This document shows positions 1 through 9,688 of a stretch of 47,449 nt of DNA, one piece after another. The DNA is taken from positions 1-47,449 of the forward strand of contig VEQY01000020.1 in assembly GCA_018882965.1 (NCBI GenBank). Reading direction: 5' to 3'. Numbering within the stretch: the stretch's first letter is position 1; every line of letters starts with the position of its first letter. Below the pieces are notes generated by a model. It did not search any database. It was given only the letters and a program-made list of their open reading frames with translations, and had not been told where the DNA came from. The stretch comes from Mycobacterium sp. Lineage in GTDB: Bacteria > Actinomycetota > Actinomycetes > Mycobacteriales > Mycobacteriaceae. The position numbers and the translations under genes are program-made.

Positions 1-294
1 GCGCTGCTGTTCGGCATGCGTTTCGACGCCGAGGACGCCGTGCGCCACGGGTTGGCGCTGAGTGTGGCCGAGGACCCGCTCGCCGCCGCCCTGGACCTCG
101 CGGCCGGCCCCGCCTCGGCTCCCCGGGAGGTGGTCCTGGCCACCAAGGCATCGATGCGCGCCACCGCGATCCCCGGATTCACCGACTTCGACCATCACGA
201 AGCCGCCAAGAACATCGAGCTCGGACCACAGGCCGCGTCGATCGAGTCCCCGGAGTTCGCGGCGCGTCTGGCCGCCGCCCGCCAGGCGCGTTAG
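1..294 (+). CDS. Enoyl-CoA hydratase/isomerase family protein, C-terminal part (cut by window edge)
   Basis: The frame is open from base 1, so this is the last 97 residues of a gene that begins outside the window. The visible part reads [21 protein letters not shown], then a helix-rich tail with ATKASMRA. This is the usual crotonase C-terminal layout, where the 'TG..FDAEEA...GLV..V' helix-turn is followed by trimerisation helices. Such enzymes hydrate or isomerise enoyl-CoA thioesters in beta-oxidation or amino-acid catabolism. The oxyanion-hole and catalytic residues lie upstream and cannot be judged, so neither substrate nor full activity can be assigned. The TAG stop (292-294) overlaps the TAA stop of the convergent HNH gene. 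The fold is fairly sure; the precise echA number is not. Confidence 0.75.
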   Translation, partial: ALLFGMRFDAEDAVRHGLALSVAEDPLAAALDLAAGPASAPREVVLATKASMRATAIPGFTDFDHHEAAKNIELGPQAASIESPEFAARLAAARQAR

Positions 295-1523
295 GCGGCA
301 GCCGGCGGAGTCCCGGGCAGAGGTGGTGCGGTGGAGCGGTAACACGCTCCGGCGGGGGTGGTGACGTATGCGGTGTGGGTGTTGCCGTCGTCGATGTCGG
401 TGCGAACGTCCCACCCGGGCGCTTCTTTGACGTAGTTGCACCGTTCGCACAATCCTGATCCGTTGGCGGCGCTGGTCGGCCCGCCGCGCCGGTGCGGTCG
501 GGCATGGTCGTTGTGGCGGATCGGGGCGTCGCAGTAGGGGGTACGGCAGCGCTGGTCGCGCAAGCCGATGAAATCGGTGAGGCCCTTCGGGAAGCAGCGC
601 GATCGCGATTCCAATGCGACCAGCGCCCCCGAGGCCGGCCGGGCGTACAGCCGACGCAGCGATGCCCGCGAGCCCGGGTCGGCCAGCGCCGCGGCGATCA
701 GCTCACGTGCGCTGGCCGAGGGAACCGGGCCGTACCCGCCGATCAGCGCCGCGCTGTCCTGCCCGGCCAGCAAGGCCTGATCGGAGATCACCACATTGAC
801 CGCCACCGGCACAGCCTGCTCGGCAGGCCGGCCGGTGACCCGGTCCACCAGGGTGTCTGCCATCACCTGACCCCGCGAACGCCCGTCGCAGCAGAGGTCG
901 GCCTCCCGCTTCAGGGCGGCGTACACCGACACCCCCTGCGCCATCGGCAGCAGCGCGGTGACGTAGGTCATCACGTCCGGGGCCGGCCGGATCGTGACCG
1001 TGCGATCGGCACTGGCCTTGGCGTTGCGCTCCACCACCGCCCGCGCATCCAGCCGGTAGGCGATCGCCTTGGCCGCCGCGGTCAGTGCCGCATCCCCCTT
1101 GCCATCGAGCCGCCGCGCATCCGCGCACAACTCGGCGTCAAGTCGGGTCCGGTCTTCGCGATCCAGACACGCCGACTCCCGCACGATGAGCATCGCCCGC
1201 CACTCCGAGAGCACCCCGGCCTCCAACGCGGCCAAGGTGTGCGGCATCTCGTCGACCAATGCCGTGGCCAGGCCCAGGTAACGCCCGCCGCGCGCCGGAG
1301 ACTCCCGACGCGCCAGTGCCACCTCCGCGGCGACCCCGCGCCCGCGTCGCCCGGCCGGCACCCCCGCGGCGGCTTCGGCCCCCCGGCGGGCGCGATCCAG
1401 CGCGGCGGTCAACCGCGCCTGCCCGGCCGCCGCGGCGGACTTCACCCGTTCGAGGGCCGCGATCGCCGCCACCATCGCCGACTCATCGGAGCCCGCCGCA
1501 CACCCGGTCATGTCTTCGAACAT
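291..1523 (-). CDS. DUF222 / HNH endonuclease domain protein (13E12-repeat family type)
   Basis: Protein of 410 aa. The N-terminal two thirds is the helical, Ala/Arg-rich DUF222 region. The C-terminus carries an HNH-type zinc motif: [19 protein letters not shown], then [18 protein letters not shown], with paired Cys and the H-N-D-H core. The family is present in many copies in mycobacterial genomes (REP13E12-like), is often associated with mobile DNA, and its physiological role is unsettled; nuclease activity is inferred from the HNH fold. I chose ATG 1523 rather than the longer start at 1553 because TACTAT (1531-1536, reverse strand) lies seven bases before it, a leaderless arrangement, and a LexA-type box covers the start. 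The stop codon overlaps that of the convergent hydratase by 4 bases. Confidence 0.85.
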   Translation of the reverse strand: MFEDMTGCAAGSDESAMVAAIAALERVKSAAAAGQARLTAALDRARRGAEAAAGVPAGRRGRGVAAEVALARRESPARGGRYLGLATALVDEMPHTLAALEAGVLSEWRAMLIVRESACLDREDRTRLDAELCADARRLDGKGDAALTAAAKAIAYRLDARAVVERNAKASADRTVTIRPAPDVMTYVTALLPMAQGVSVYAALKREADLCCDGRSRGQVMADTLVDRVTGRPAEQAVPVAVNVVISDQALLAGQDSAALIGGYGPVPSASARELIAAALADPGSRASLRRLYARPASGALVALESRSRCFPKGLTDFIGLRDQRCRTPYCDAPIRHNDHARPHRRGGPTSAANGSGLCERCNYVKEAPGWDVRTDIDDGNTHTAYVTTPAGACYRSTAPPLPGTPPAAA

Positions 1524-1531
1524 ATTTTCGA
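1516..1531. promoter_or_regulatory. LexA-type SOS box over the HNH gene start
   Basis: TCGAACATATTTTCGA matches the mycobacterial SOS box TCGAAC-N4-GTTCGA at all but one of the 12 defined positions. It spans the ATG (1521-1523) of the HNH gene and touches its -10 TACTAT (1531-1536). LexA bound here would block transcription initiation. LexA control of 13E12-family genes is known in M. tuberculosis; occupancy here is inferred. It lies 51 bases from the start of the rightward gene at 1582 and overlaps no promoter element of that gene. Confidence 0.8.
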
Positions 1532-1546
1532 TAGTAGCGACGCCCT

Positions 1547-1581
1547 GTGACAAGTTGCTCCTCTCGCCTACTGTTCAGGTC
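1547..1581 (+). promoter_or_regulatory. Leaderless promoter of the secreted Ig-like protein
   Basis: GTGACA (1547-1552), 16-base spacer, TACTGT (1569-1574), then seven bases to ATG 1582. The -35/-10 match and spacing fit a housekeeping sigma factor promoter with transcription starting at or next to the A of the ATG. This is the main reason for taking 1582 as the start. Confidence 0.55.
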
Positions 1582-3513
1582 ATGGTGGTCCGCACGGTTG
1601 CCGGGGTGTTTGCGGTGGGCGCCGGCCTGGCGATCCTCGCCGCTGCTCCCGCCGACGCCGACAGCGACGCCGATCCGGGGCCGGTGGCCGGGAAGACAAC
1701 GGCCACCGAGTCCGGCAGATCACCCGCGACCCGCGCGCGACCGGCGGCCCGGGCCAACCAGAACGTGCAAAGCACGATCCTGGCGCGCCGGCCGGTCCTC
1801 GCCTACAACGCGGCCCAGAACGTCCAGTCGGACGACGGGGTCATCACCGGAACACTCAACCCGACTCAGGCCAACGGGTACCCGCTCACGACGACCGTCA
1901 CCACCTCGCCGCGACGCGGCGCGGTCTCGATCGCCGGCGACGGCAGGTTCACCTACACCCCGACCCCCGACTTCGCCGCCCTCGGCGGCACCGACACCTT
2001 CGCCGTGACCGCCGACGACCGGCCGGACAACCCGCAGCACTGGCACGGACTGCAGACCTTCCTGGCCCCGGACGGAGGCCACACCACGACGGCGACCGTC
2101 ACCGTGTTGGAGAACCCCGGGCCCGACCTGCCCCCCACCGTCCTGGCCACCACAGGTCAACTCAACGCCGAAGCCGCGGCCACCCAACTGGTCGCCTCCC
2201 TGCCGATGCAGCTGGCCAAGCTGGTGCTGAAGGCGGGGTGGCTGCTGGCCGCCCAGCAGAACTACGCGCTCGTCGGAGGCCCGGACGCGGAGAACCTTGC
2301 CCGGCTGGACCAGGCGGTCGACGAGTATGCGATGGCGGCGGCTTTCCAGGTCCAGCTGCTCGACTCCGCCCAACCGGTGGTGATCCAACAGGTGGCGCCG
2401 CCGCACGACTGGTATCTGCAGCAGGTCCAGGGATCGCGGATCTGGTACGACAACCCCGACACCATCTACCGCTTCGTCGGAGTCAACAGCGCGTCGTCCT
2501 ACACCCTCACCGGCCGCTTCGAGAGCACGCCCGCCGACACCAACTTCAGCGTGCTGACCGGCTTGGGCGGCACGACCGCGACCAACCTCAACGGGCGTGA
2601 CCTGGAGCTCAATCCCGACGGTTCGTTCACCATCACCGCCAGCGCGGATCCGGCGGCTCCGGGACAGAACAATCACCTGCAACTGCCCGCCGGGACCACA
2701 CTCATCACGACCCGAAACACGCTGTCGGACTGGAACTCCCAGGCGCCGATGAGTCTCTCGATCCTCAAGCTCACCGGTCCCCCACCGAGCCTGTTCAGTC
2801 AGCTCGGCGGCTTCGCCTTCCCCGGGATCGGCTCGCTGGTCGCCTCGAACCCACTGCTGACCTCGTTGGTGTCGCTGATCCCGCCGCTACCGACTCCGAA
2901 CCCGGTGCAGTCACTGGAAGCCGCGGTGATCATGCTGCTGCTGGGCATCAGCGGCGAGAACCAGTACATGCGGGTGGCGACCACCGACCCCGACGGCGGT
3001 CAGTTGCGCGCACCGAACACCCTGTCCGACCCGGACCGCAACGCCCAGTTCCTGTCGACCCAACTGCAGAGTGCCGGCTATTTCCAACTGGACGACGACC
3101 AGGCTCTGGTTGTCACCGTCGATCCGGGCGACGCCCGCTACTTCAACCTCCCGGTCACCGATGACTGGACCATCACCGGCGATTACTGGAACGAGCAGAC
3201 CAGTCTGAACATGGACCAGGCAATCGCCGACCCCGACGGCCGCTACACAATGGTCGTGTCACCGACCGACCCCGGGGTGGCCAACTGGGTGTCCACCGGC
3301 GGACTCAACCAGGGCACGATCTCCATGCGCTTCCAGGACTTCATCCTCGGGGCCCGGACTACGAAGGTGCAGACGCAGGTGGTGCCGATCGATCAACTCG
3401 CCACCGTCTTGCCGCCGACCACGGTGTACGTCACGCCGGCCGAGCGCCAGGCCCAGATCGCGCGGCGCCAGCTGGGATACAGCGCCCGGTATGCGCCCTA
3501 CCCCCAGGCCTGA
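1582..3513 (+). CDS. Secreted protein with Ig/cadherin-like repeat and DUF1214-like C-terminal domain
   Basis: Protein of 643 aa. Residues 1-27 form a Sec signal peptide (MVVRTVAGVFAVGAGLAILAAAPADADS) with a probable cut after ADA. A Pro/Arg/Ala-rich linker follows. Then comes a bacterial Ig/cadherin-like module of the kind repeated in large mycobacterial exported proteins: GTLNPTQANGYPLT, GRFTYTPTPDFAALGGTDTF, and TTATVTV at its end. The rest resembles DUF1214/DUF1254-type proteins: YRFVGVNSASSYTLTGRF, LELNPDGSFTITAS, TRNTLSDWNSQ. These are predicted beta-sandwich proteins without a firmly known activity. An in-frame ATG 24 codons upstream (1510) is rejected because it would run through the HNH gene's promoter. 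The stop is 3 bases from that of convergent fadE19. The function is unknown; location outside the membrane is the firmest statement. Confidence 0.75.
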   Translation: MVVRTVAGVFAVGAGLAILAAAPADADSDADPGPVAGKTTATESGRSPATRARPAARANQNVQSTILARRPVLAYNAAQNVQSDDGVITGTLNPTQANGYPLTTTVTTSPRRGAVSIAGDGRFTYTPTPDFAALGGTDTFAVTADDRPDNPQHWHGLQTFLAPDGGHTTTATVTVLENPGPDLPPTVLATTGQLNAEAAATQLVASLPMQLAKLVLKAGWLLAAQQNYALVGGPDAENLARLDQAVDEYAMAAAFQVQLLDSAQPVVIQQVAPPHDWYLQQVQGSRIWYDNPDTIYRFVGVNSASSYTLTGRFESTPADTNFSVLTGLGGTTATNLNGRDLELNPDGSFTITASADPAAPGQNNHLQLPAGTTLITTRNTLSDWNSQAPMSLSILKLTGPPPSLFSQLGGFAFPGIGSLVASNPLLTSLVSLIPPLPTPNPVQSLEAAVIMLLLGISGENQYMRVATTDPDGGQLRAPNTLSDPDRNAQFLSTQLQSAGYFQLDDDQALVVTVDPGDARYFNLPVTDDWTITGDYWNEQTSLNMDQAIADPDGRYTMVVSPTDPGVANWVSTGGLNQGTISMRFQDFILGARTTKVQTQVVPIDQLATVLPPTTVYVTPAERQAQIARRQLGYSARYAPYPQA

Positions 3514-3516
3514 GGA

Positions 3517-4680
3517 TCAGCGCAGCCCGATCTCGCGGGCGATGAGCATCAACTGGACCTCGCTGGTGCCTTCGCCGATCTCAAGGATCTTGCTGTCCCG
3601 GTAGTGCCGGGCGACGGGGAACTCGTTGATGAAGCCGTACCCGCCGTGGATCTGGGTGGCGTCTCGGGCGTTGTCCATCGCGGCCTCACTGGCGACGAGT
3701 TTGGCGATGGCGGCCTGCTTCTTGAACGGCTTGCCCGCCAGCATCAGCGCCGCGGCGTCGTAGTAGGCGGCGCGGGCCGCGTGCGCGCGGGCTTCCATGC
3801 GGGCGATCTTGAACTCGATCGCCTGGAAGCGCCCGATCACGGTGCCGAAGGCGGTGCGCTCGCGGGCGTACTTGACCGACTCGTCGACGCACCCCTGGGC
3901 CGCGCCGGTGGCCAGCGCGGCGATGGCGACGCGGCCCTCGTCGAGGATCTGCAGGAAGTTGGCGTACCCCCGGCCGCGTTCGCCGAGCAGGTTCTCCTCG
4001 GGCACCCGCACGTCGGTGAAGGACAGCGGATGGGTGTCGGAGGCGTTCCAGCCGACCTTGTTGTAGGCCGGCTCGGCGACGAAACCAGGCGTCGGCACGG
4101 GCACCAGGATCGCCGAGATCTCGCGCCTGTCCCCGTCGCTGCCGGTGACGGCCGTGACGGTGACCAGGCGGGTGATGTCGGTCCCGGAGTTGGTGATGAA
4201 CTGCTTGGAGCCGTTGATCACCCAGTGCCCGTCCTCCAAGCGGGCGGTGGTCTTGGTCGCGCCGGCGTCGGTGCCGCCGCCGGCCTCGGTGAGACCGAAC
4301 GCGCCGAGCGCGGTGCCGCCCGCCAGCGACGGCAACCACTGCTGCTTCTGCTCCTCGGTGCCGAACCGGTAGACCGGCATCGCACCGAGGGACACCCCGC
4401 CCTCCAGCGTGATCGCCACACTCTGGTCGACTTTGCCCAACTCCTCCAGCGCCAGGCACAGGGCGAAGTAGTCGCCGCCCATGCCGCCGTACTCCTCCGG
4501 GAAGGGCAGACCGAACAGGCCCATCTCGGCCATCCCGGCGACGATCTCGTAGGGGAAGCTGTGCTCGGCGTCGTGTTCGGCCGCGACCGGTGCGACCACC
4601 TCGCGGGCGAAGTCGCGGACCGTCTTGGCCAGCTGCTGGTATTCGTCGGGCAGGTTGGCTGTGGAGAGGTACTCGGTCAT
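3517..4680 (-). CDS. fadE19: Acyl-CoA dehydrogenase, FadE19-like
   Basis: Flavoenzyme of 387 aa that oxidises acyl-CoA to enoyl-CoA; family length is normal. The ACAD signatures are present: [20 protein letters not shown] (FAD/substrate loop), the QIHGGYGF motif and [15 protein letters not shown] near the end. Glu370 in GEGTSE sits at the catalytic-base position of medium-chain ACADs, where isovaleryl-CoA dehydrogenases usually carry Ala, so a strict isovaleryl-CoA specificity should not be assumed. The start ATG overlaps the accA1 stop (ATGA, 4 bases), showing a translationally coupled accD1-accA1-fadE19 operon. In that context a branched-chain (leucine/isoleucine-derived) acyl-CoA substrate is likely. 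The family is certain; the substrate is inferred. Confidence 0.93.
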   Translation of the reverse strand: MTEYLSTANLPDEYQQLAKTVRDFAREVVAPVAAEHDAEHSFPYEIVAGMAEMGLFGLPFPEEYGGMGGDYFALCLALEELGKVDQSVAITLEGGVSLGAMPVYRFGTEEQKQQWLPSLAGGTALGAFGLTEAGGGTDAGATKTTARLEDGHWVINGSKQFITNSGTDITRLVTVTAVTGSDGDRREISAILVPVPTPGFVAEPAYNKVGWNASDTHPLSFTDVRVPEENLLGERGRGYANFLQILDEGRVAIAALATGAAQGCVDESVKYARERTAFGTVIGRFQAIEFKIARMEARAHAARAAYYDAAALMLAGKPFKKQAAIAKLVASEAAMDNARDATQIHGGYGFINEFPVARHYRDSKILEIGEGTSEVQLMLIAREIGLR

Positions 4681-6665
4681 TGTTCGGTGCTTTCTTCTCT
4701 GGCGGTGATCCGGGCCAATGGCTGACCCACGGTGACCTGGTCGCCCACGGCGACCAGTAATTCGACGACTCCGGCGACCGGTGAGCGCAGCGCGTGCTCC
4801 ATCTTCATCGCTTCGACGGCCACCACGACGGCGTCGGCCTCGACCTGCTCGCCGTCGCCGACGCCGACGGCGACCACCGACCCGGGCATCGGGCTGATCA
4901 ACTCGGCATCGCCGCTGTGGACATCGGTGACGCGGACTGCTTTCTCGGGAACCTCGTCGAGGGCGACGGTGCGTCCCTCACCGGCCAGCCAGATGCGGTG
5001 ACCGCTGCGGGCGGCGCGGTACGTCCGGCGTATGCCATCGACCGTCACGGTCAGATGATGGCCGTCCACGGTCGCCGTCAGCGGTCGGCGGTCGCTGTCG
5101 CCGATCCACACCCACGCTCGCGCCGGCGTGCCCACGATGTGGACCTGCTCGACACGCGTGCGGCCGCTCAACCGGATGCCTGTCGGGGCGGGCTGCCCCA
5201 CACGCCAGCCGGAGGGGCTGTCCCAGGGGTCCGCCGGCCCGAGCGGCCACCGCTGCAGCCAGCGGTAGGCCGCCGCGGCGAGGAAATCCTCGTCCCCGTC
5301 ATCCGGCGAGAACTCAAGCTGCTCAAGCAATCCGGTGTCCAGCCGGCCCGCGGCGACGTCGCCGTCCGCCAGGACGAAGCGCAGGAAGTCCAGGTTGGTG
5401 CCCACGCCGAGCACCGTTGTCGCCGCCAGGGCGGTGTCCAGTGCGCGCAGGGCCGCCGTGCGATCCCCGGCGTGCGCGACGACCTTTGCCAGCATCGGGT
5501 CGTAGTCGCTGCCGACTGCCGTGCCCACCGTCAGGCCCGAATCCACCCGGACTCCGGAGCCGACCGGTTCCTCGAGCACCAGTACCTCACCGCCGGTCGG
5601 CAGGAATCCCGCCGCCGGATCCTCGGCGTAGACGCGCGCCTCGATGGCGTGGCCGCGCAGGACGATGTCGGACTGGCTGTGGTGCAGGCGCTCGCCCGCG
5701 GCCACCCGGAGCTGCCACTCGACCAGATCCCAGCCGGTCACCATCTCGGTGACGGGGTGTTCGACTTGCAGGCGGGTGTTCATCTCCATGAAGAAGAACT
5801 CGTCCGGACGATCAGCGGACACGATGAATTCCACGGTGCCCGCCCCGACGTAGTCGACGCTGCGGGCGGTTTCGCACGCCGCCTCCCCGATGCGGGCTCG
5901 GGTGCGCTCGTCCAGCAGCGGCGAGGGTGCCTCTTCGATCACCTTCTGGTGCCGGCGTTGCAGGCTGCATTCCCGCTCACCGAGGTGCAGCACGCAGCCG
6001 TGGGAGTCGGCGATCACCTGGACTTCGATGTGCCGGGGCGCCAGCACGAACCGCTCTAGGAACAGCGTGTCGTCGCCGAAGGCCGCGCCTGCCTCGCGGC
6101 GGGACGCGGCGAGTGCGGCGGCGAGGCCCGCGGGGTCGTCGACACGGCGCATGCCCTTGCCGCCGCCCCCCGCTGACGGTTTGACCAGAACCGGGAATCC
6201 GATCTCACCGGCGGCCGCGATCAACTCGGCGTCGGTCATGCCGGCCTGCGAGACGCCCGGAACCACCGGGACGCCGAACTTCGACACCGCCGCCCGGGCG
6301 GCGATCTTGTCGCCCATGGTCGCGATGGCGGCGGCGGGCGGGCCGACGAACACCAGCCCGGCCCGCTGCAGGGCGTCCGCGAAACCGGCGTTCTCCGAGA
6401 GGAATCCGTAACCGGGATGCACGGCTTGGGCTCCGGTGCGCAGTGCGGCATCGACGACCGCGTCGATGTTCAGGTAGCTCTCCCGGGCCGGCGGTGGGCC
6501 GATCCGCACCGCGACGTCGGCGTCGGCGACGTGCCGGGCTCCCGCGTCGGCGTCACTGAACACCGCAACCGTGCGGATTCCCAAGGCACGGCAGGTCCGA
6601 ATGACGCGCACGGCGATCTCGCCGCGGTTGGCGACCAGGACGGTGTCGAATCCCTGTGTGTTCAT
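4677..6665 (-). CDS. accA1: Acyl-CoA carboxylase alpha chain: biotin carboxylase plus biotin carrier
   Basis: Protein of 662 aa. The N-terminal biotin carboxylase domain begins [21 protein letters not shown]. The ATP-grasp domain has [11 protein letters not shown], then [14 protein letters not shown]. The C-terminal biotinyl domain has AMKMEH with the biotinylated Lys621. With AccD1 it carboxylates a short branched acyl-CoA, most likely 3-methylcrotonyl-CoA in leucine breakdown, as shown for the M. tuberculosis AccA1-AccD1 pair. The start is ATG 6665, two bases after the accD1 stop. The reading frame stays open into accD1 to base 7046, but that extension has no homology and would overlap the upstream gene. 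The stop overlaps the fadE19 start. Confidence 0.95.
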   Translation of the reverse strand: MNTQGFDTVLVANRGEIAVRVIRTCRALGIRTVAVFSDADAGARHVADADVAVRIGPPPARESYLNIDAVVDAALRTGAQAVHPGYGFLSENAGFADALQRAGLVFVGPPAAAIATMGDKIAARAAVSKFGVPVVPGVSQAGMTDAELIAAAGEIGFPVLVKPSAGGGGKGMRRVDDPAGLAAALAASRREAGAAFGDDTLFLERFVLAPRHIEVQVIADSHGCVLHLGERECSLQRRHQKVIEEAPSPLLDERTRARIGEAACETARSVDYVGAGTVEFIVSADRPDEFFFMEMNTRLQVEHPVTEMVTGWDLVEWQLRVAAGERLHHSQSDIVLRGHAIEARVYAEDPAAGFLPTGGEVLVLEEPVGSGVRVDSGLTVGTAVGSDYDPMLAKVVAHAGDRTAALRALDTALAATTVLGVGTNLDFLRFVLADGDVAAGRLDTGLLEQLEFSPDDGDEDFLAAAAYRWLQRWPLGPADPWDSPSGWRVGQPAPTGIRLSGRTRVEQVHIVGTPARAWVWIGDSDRRPLTATVDGHHLTVTVDGIRRTYRAARSGHRIWLAGEGRTVALDEVPEKAVRVTDVHSGDAELISPMPGSVVAVGVGDGEQVEADAVVVAVEAMKMEHALRSPVAGVVELLVAVGDQVTVGQPLARITAREESTEQ

Positions 6666-6667
6666 CG

Positions 6668-8218
6668 CTACATCCGGAAGACGCCGTAGGAGACCGCTTC
6701 GATCGGCGCATTCGCCGCAACCGACAGCGCGAGGCCGAGCACGGTTCTGGTGTCGGCGGGGTCGATCACCCCGTCGTCCCATAACCGGGCGCTGGAGTAG
6801 TAGGGATTGCCCTGTTGCTCGTACTGGGCCCGGATCGGCGCCTTGAACGCCTCGGCTTCCTCGGCCGTCATCTCCTCGCGCACGCTGGCCAGCACCGAGG
6901 CGGCCTGTTCGCCGCCCATCACCGAGATCCGCGCGTTGGGCCACATCCACAGGAAGCGCGGCGAGTAGGCGCGGCCGCACATGGAGTAATTGCCGGCGCC
7001 GAAGGATCCGCCGATGACCACGGTGAGCTTGGGTACCCGGGCGCAAGCCACTGCCGTGACCATCTTGGCGCCGTGCTTGGCGATCCCGCCGGCTTCATAG
7101 TCGCGACCGACCATGAACCCGCTGATGTTCTGCAGAAAGACCAGCGGCACCGACCTTTTGTCGCACAGCTGGATGAAGTGGGCGCCCTTGAGCGCGGATT
7201 CACCGAACAGCACACCGTTGTTGGCGACGATGCCCACCGGGTGCCCGTGGATGTGCCCGAACCCGGTGACCAGCGTGGTGCCGTATTCGGCCTTGAACTC
7301 CGAGAATTCACCGCCGTCGAGGATTCGGGTGATCACCTCGCGCACGTCGTAGGCGATCCGGGAGTCGACGGGTACGACGTCGTAGAGCTCGTGCTGGTCG
7401 ACCGGCGCGTCGAGGGGCGCGCGAACCTCCCACGGCGGTTCCGGCCGCGGGCCGAGAGTGGCCACGATGCGGCGCACGATGCGCAGCGCGTCGCGATCGT
7501 CGTGGGCGAGGTGGTCGGTCACACCCGACTTCTTGGCGTGCAGGTCCCCACCGCCGAGTTCCTCGGCCGTGACGACCTCGCCGGTGGCCGCCTTCACCAG
7601 GGGCGGGCCGCCCAGGAAGATGGTGCCCTGCTCGCGGACGATGACGGTCTCGTCGCTCATCGCGGGAACGTAGGCACCCCCGGCCGTGCAGGAGCCGAGA
7701 ACCGCCGCGATCTGCGGCACCCCGGCCGCACTGAGGGTGGCCTGGTTGTAGAAGATCCGACCGAAGTGATCGCGGTCGGGGAACACCTCGTCCTGGCGGG
7801 GCAGGAACGCCCCGCCGGAGTCGACGAGATAGATGCAGGGCAGCCGATTCTGTGCGGCGATCTCCTGGGCGCGCAGGTGCTTCTTGACGGTGACCGGATA
7901 GTAGGTGCCGCCCTTCACGGTCGCGTCGTTGGCCACGATCATGCACTCGCGTCCGGAGACCCGTCCGATCCCGGTGATGATGCCCGCGGCCGGGCAGTCG
8001 CCGTCGTACATCCCGTCGGCCGCCAGCGGCGCCACCTCGAGCAGCGGGCTGCCTGGATCGAGCAGTCCGTCCACCCGGTCGCGCGGCAGCAGCTTGCCGC
8101 GCGAGACGTGCCGCTCGCGGGATTTCGGCGGGCCGCCGAGTGCGGCCACCGCGAGCTTGGCGCGCAACTGCCCGACCAGTTGTTCGTGGGCCTCGCGGTT
8201 GGCGGCCAGGGCGGTCAT
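6668..8218 (-). CDS. accD1: Acyl-CoA carboxylase beta chain (carboxyltransferase)
   Basis: Protein of 516 aa of the carboxyltransferase (crotonase-fold) family, transferring CO2 from carboxybiotin to acyl-CoA. N-terminal half: [20 protein letters not shown] and [16 protein letters not shown] (oxyanion glycines). C-terminal half: [24 protein letters not shown] and [20 protein letters not shown], close to methylcrotonyl-CoA carboxylase beta chains. It is the first gene of the operon with accA1 and fadE19. AAGGAT lies five bases before ATG 8218. The promoter region is shared with divergent bkaR and holds a 15-bp imperfect inverted repeat, so repression by BkaR released by a branched-chain CoA intermediate is the expected control. 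Confidence 0.94.
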   Translation of the reverse strand: MTALAANREAHEQLVGQLRAKLAVAALGGPPKSRERHVSRGKLLPRDRVDGLLDPGSPLLEVAPLAADGMYDGDCPAAGIITGIGRVSGRECMIVANDATVKGGTYYPVTVKKHLRAQEIAAQNRLPCIYLVDSGGAFLPRQDEVFPDRDHFGRIFYNQATLSAAGVPQIAAVLGSCTAGGAYVPAMSDETVIVREQGTIFLGGPPLVKAATGEVVTAEELGGGDLHAKKSGVTDHLAHDDRDALRIVRRIVATLGPRPEPPWEVRAPLDAPVDQHELYDVVPVDSRIAYDVREVITRILDGGEFSEFKAEYGTTLVTGFGHIHGHPVGIVANNGVLFGESALKGAHFIQLCDKRSVPLVFLQNISGFMVGRDYEAGGIAKHGAKMVTAVACARVPKLTVVIGGSFGAGNYSMCGRAYSPRFLWMWPNARISVMGGEQAASVLASVREEMTAEEAEAFKAPIRAQYEQQGNPYYSSARLWDDGVIDPADTRTVLGLALSVAANAPIEAVSYGVFRM

Positions 8219-8230
8219 CGGGATCCTTGG

Positions 8231-8280
8231 TTAATCACGGCTAACTGATGCTAAGTTGGACCCATGTTAGTCGCAATTAA
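8231..8280. promoter_or_regulatory. Probable BkaR operator: spaced inverted repeat between accD1 and bkaR
   Basis: TTAATCACGGCTAAC (8231-8245) and GTTAGTCGCAATTAA (8266-8280) are inverted copies matching at 11 of 15 positions with 20 bases between them. The left arm lies just upstream of the accD1 ribosome-binding site. TAAGTT (8253-8258) between the arms could be a -10 for bkaR, and TAGCAT on the other strand one for accD1. Binding to this site would repress both directions. Operator function is inferred from position and symmetry. Confidence 0.65.
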
Positions 8281-8313
8281 CTCAGACGTACAGCCGGCCG
8301 TTGCGGGGCCGAC

Positions 8314-8940
8314 ATGACGACGCTGACCCGCCGCGACCGCCAGAAGTCCGACCGCCGGTCGAAACTGCTGGCCGCGGCCGAGGCGCAGATGGCCGAGCGG
8401 GGCTTTCTGGCGGTGCGACTGGAAGACATCGGCGCGGCCGCCGGGGTGAGCGGACCCGCCATCTATCGGCACTTCCCCAACAAGGAGGCGCTGCTGGTCG
8501 AACTGCTCGTCGGCATCAGCACCCGCCTGCTGGCCGGCGCGCGGACCGTGGTGGCCCGGGCGCCGGACGCGGCGGCCGCCCTCGACGGGCTTGTCGATTT
8601 CCACCTCGACTTCGCCCTGGACGAACCGGATCTGATCCGCATCCAGGATCGTGACCTGGCCAACCTGCCCGCGGCCGCGCAACGCCAGGTCCGCCGGGCA
8701 CAGCGCCGCTATGTCGAGACGTGGGTGGCCGTCCTGCGCTCGCTGGATCCCGCTCTCGCCGAGTCGGACGCCAGGGTCATGGCGCACGCCGCCTTCGGGC
8801 TGCTGAACTCCACCCCGCACAGCATCAAGGCGGCTACGGCCCGACCGGCCGACCTGCGGCGCTCGCGGGGCGTGCTCAAGGCCATGACCGTGGCTGCGCT
8901 GTCCGGTGACGGCGCGGCGCGGGTAGCCTGCTCACCGTGA
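8314..8940 (+). CDS. bkaR: TetR-family transcriptional repressor, BkaR-like
   Basis: Protein of 208 aa. The N-terminal TetR helix-turn-helix (residues ~15-62) reads SKLLAAAEAQMAERGFLAVR, then IGAAAGVSGPAIYRHFPNKEAL. The rest is a helical ligand-binding domain with TetR_C-like features (DFHLDFALDEPDLIRIQ). It is divergent from accD1-accA1-fadE19. Its M. tuberculosis counterpart by position, Rv2506, has been described as BkaR, a repressor of branched-chain keto-acid catabolism genes. Gene order and the palindrome between the two units support the same role here. The ligand is unknown, with a branched-chain acyl-CoA the obvious guess. The identity rests on synteny and family; the TetR assignment itself is certain. 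Confidence 0.85.
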   Translation: MTTLTRRDRQKSDRRSKLLAAAEAQMAERGFLAVRLEDIGAAAGVSGPAIYRHFPNKEALLVELLVGISTRLLAGARTVVARAPDAAAALDGLVDFHLDFALDEPDLIRIQDRDLANLPAAAQRQVRRAQRRYVETWVAVLRSLDPALAESDARVMAHAAFGLLNSTPHSIKAATARPADLRRSRGVLKAMTVAALSGDGAARVACSP

Positions 8941-8941
8941 G

Positions 8942-9688
8942 ATGCCCATGAGCGATCCACGTGGAGCAGGTTGGCCCGACCAGACCGAGGCCGACGCAAA
9001 CGGTTCGGAGACCACGTCCGACCCGGCGTATTCGGGCCAGTACTGGACGCCGACGTATCCGCCCGGGTACGGCACGCCGATGACGGCGCCGATGCCCTCC
9101 CCGACCGGGCAGATGCCGACCTACTGGCAGCCGGGTGCCGGCTACCCCGCCGGACCGCCGCCACCCCCGCCGCCGCCCAAGTCGCCGCGCTGGTTGTGGA
9201 TCGCCGCCGCGGCCGCCGTGCTGCTGGTCACCGCGCTGGTGATCGCCCTGGTCATCGTGAGCAGCTCGACCAAGGACTCGACGATGGTCGCGCCGCTGCC
9301 GCAGACCAGCGCACCGACCTCGGTGCCGACCCCGACGTTACTGCCGCTGCCGCTGCCGACGGCCACCGAAGGACCGGCACCGACCGCCGCGCCCGGAACC
9401 CAGACGCCCGCGAACCCTGCCGCGACCGAAATCGTCGTCTACACCGTCACCGGTGACGGCCGCGCCATCAACATCACCTACGTCGACACCGGCGGGGTGA
9501 TGCAGACCGAGTTCAACGTCGCGCTGCCCTGGCGCCGGGAGGTCAAGCTCGCCGAACCGGCCCAGACCTCGGCAAGCGTCGCGGTGGTCAACGTGGGACG
9601 CGACGTCACCTGCAGTGTGACGATCAACGGCGCGCAGGTGCGCCAGCGCTCGGGACGGGGCCTGACGATCTGCGCCGGGGCCGGCTAG
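8942..9688 (+). CDS. Proline-rich single-pass membrane protein with MmpS-like C-terminal domain
   Basis: Protein of 248 aa (246 if ATG 8948 is used). A Pro/Gly/Tyr-rich cytoplasmic N-terminus of about 80 residues, ending in eight prolines, precedes one membrane helix (WLWIAAAAAVLLVTALVIAL). A Pro/Thr-rich linker and a ~90-residue beta-rich domain follow: VYTVTGDGRAINITY, LPWRREV, DVTCSVTINGAQV, ending with Cys. That pattern (Y-x-VTG, PW, C.V.I.G) is the MmpS periplasmic fold, in which two Cys may form a disulfide. MmpS proteins partner MmpL lipid exporters, but no mmpL is adjacent, so this is an MmpS-like orphan of Rv2507 type. It starts one base after bkaR and may be co-transcribed; TAGCCT (8924-8929) is a possible own -10. 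The stop overlaps that of the convergent permease by CTAG. Confidence 0.75.
   Translation: MPMSDPRGAGWPDQTEADANGSETTSDPAYSGQYWTPTYPPGYGTPMTAPMPSPTGQMPTYWQPGAGYPAGPPPPPPPPKSPRWLWIAAAAAVLLVTALVIALVIVSSSTKDSTMVAPLPQTSAPTSVPTPTLLPLPLPTATEGPAPTAAPGTQTPANPAATEIVVYTVTGDGRAINITYVDTGGVMQTEFNVALPWRREVKLAEPAQTSASVAVVNVGRDVTCSVTINGAQVRQRSGRGLTICAGAG

Noticed and set aside
6666..7046. N-terminal extension of accA1 into accD1
   Set aside because: The biotin carboxylase domain begins at 6665; the extension is Arg-rich shadow sequence overlapping accD1.
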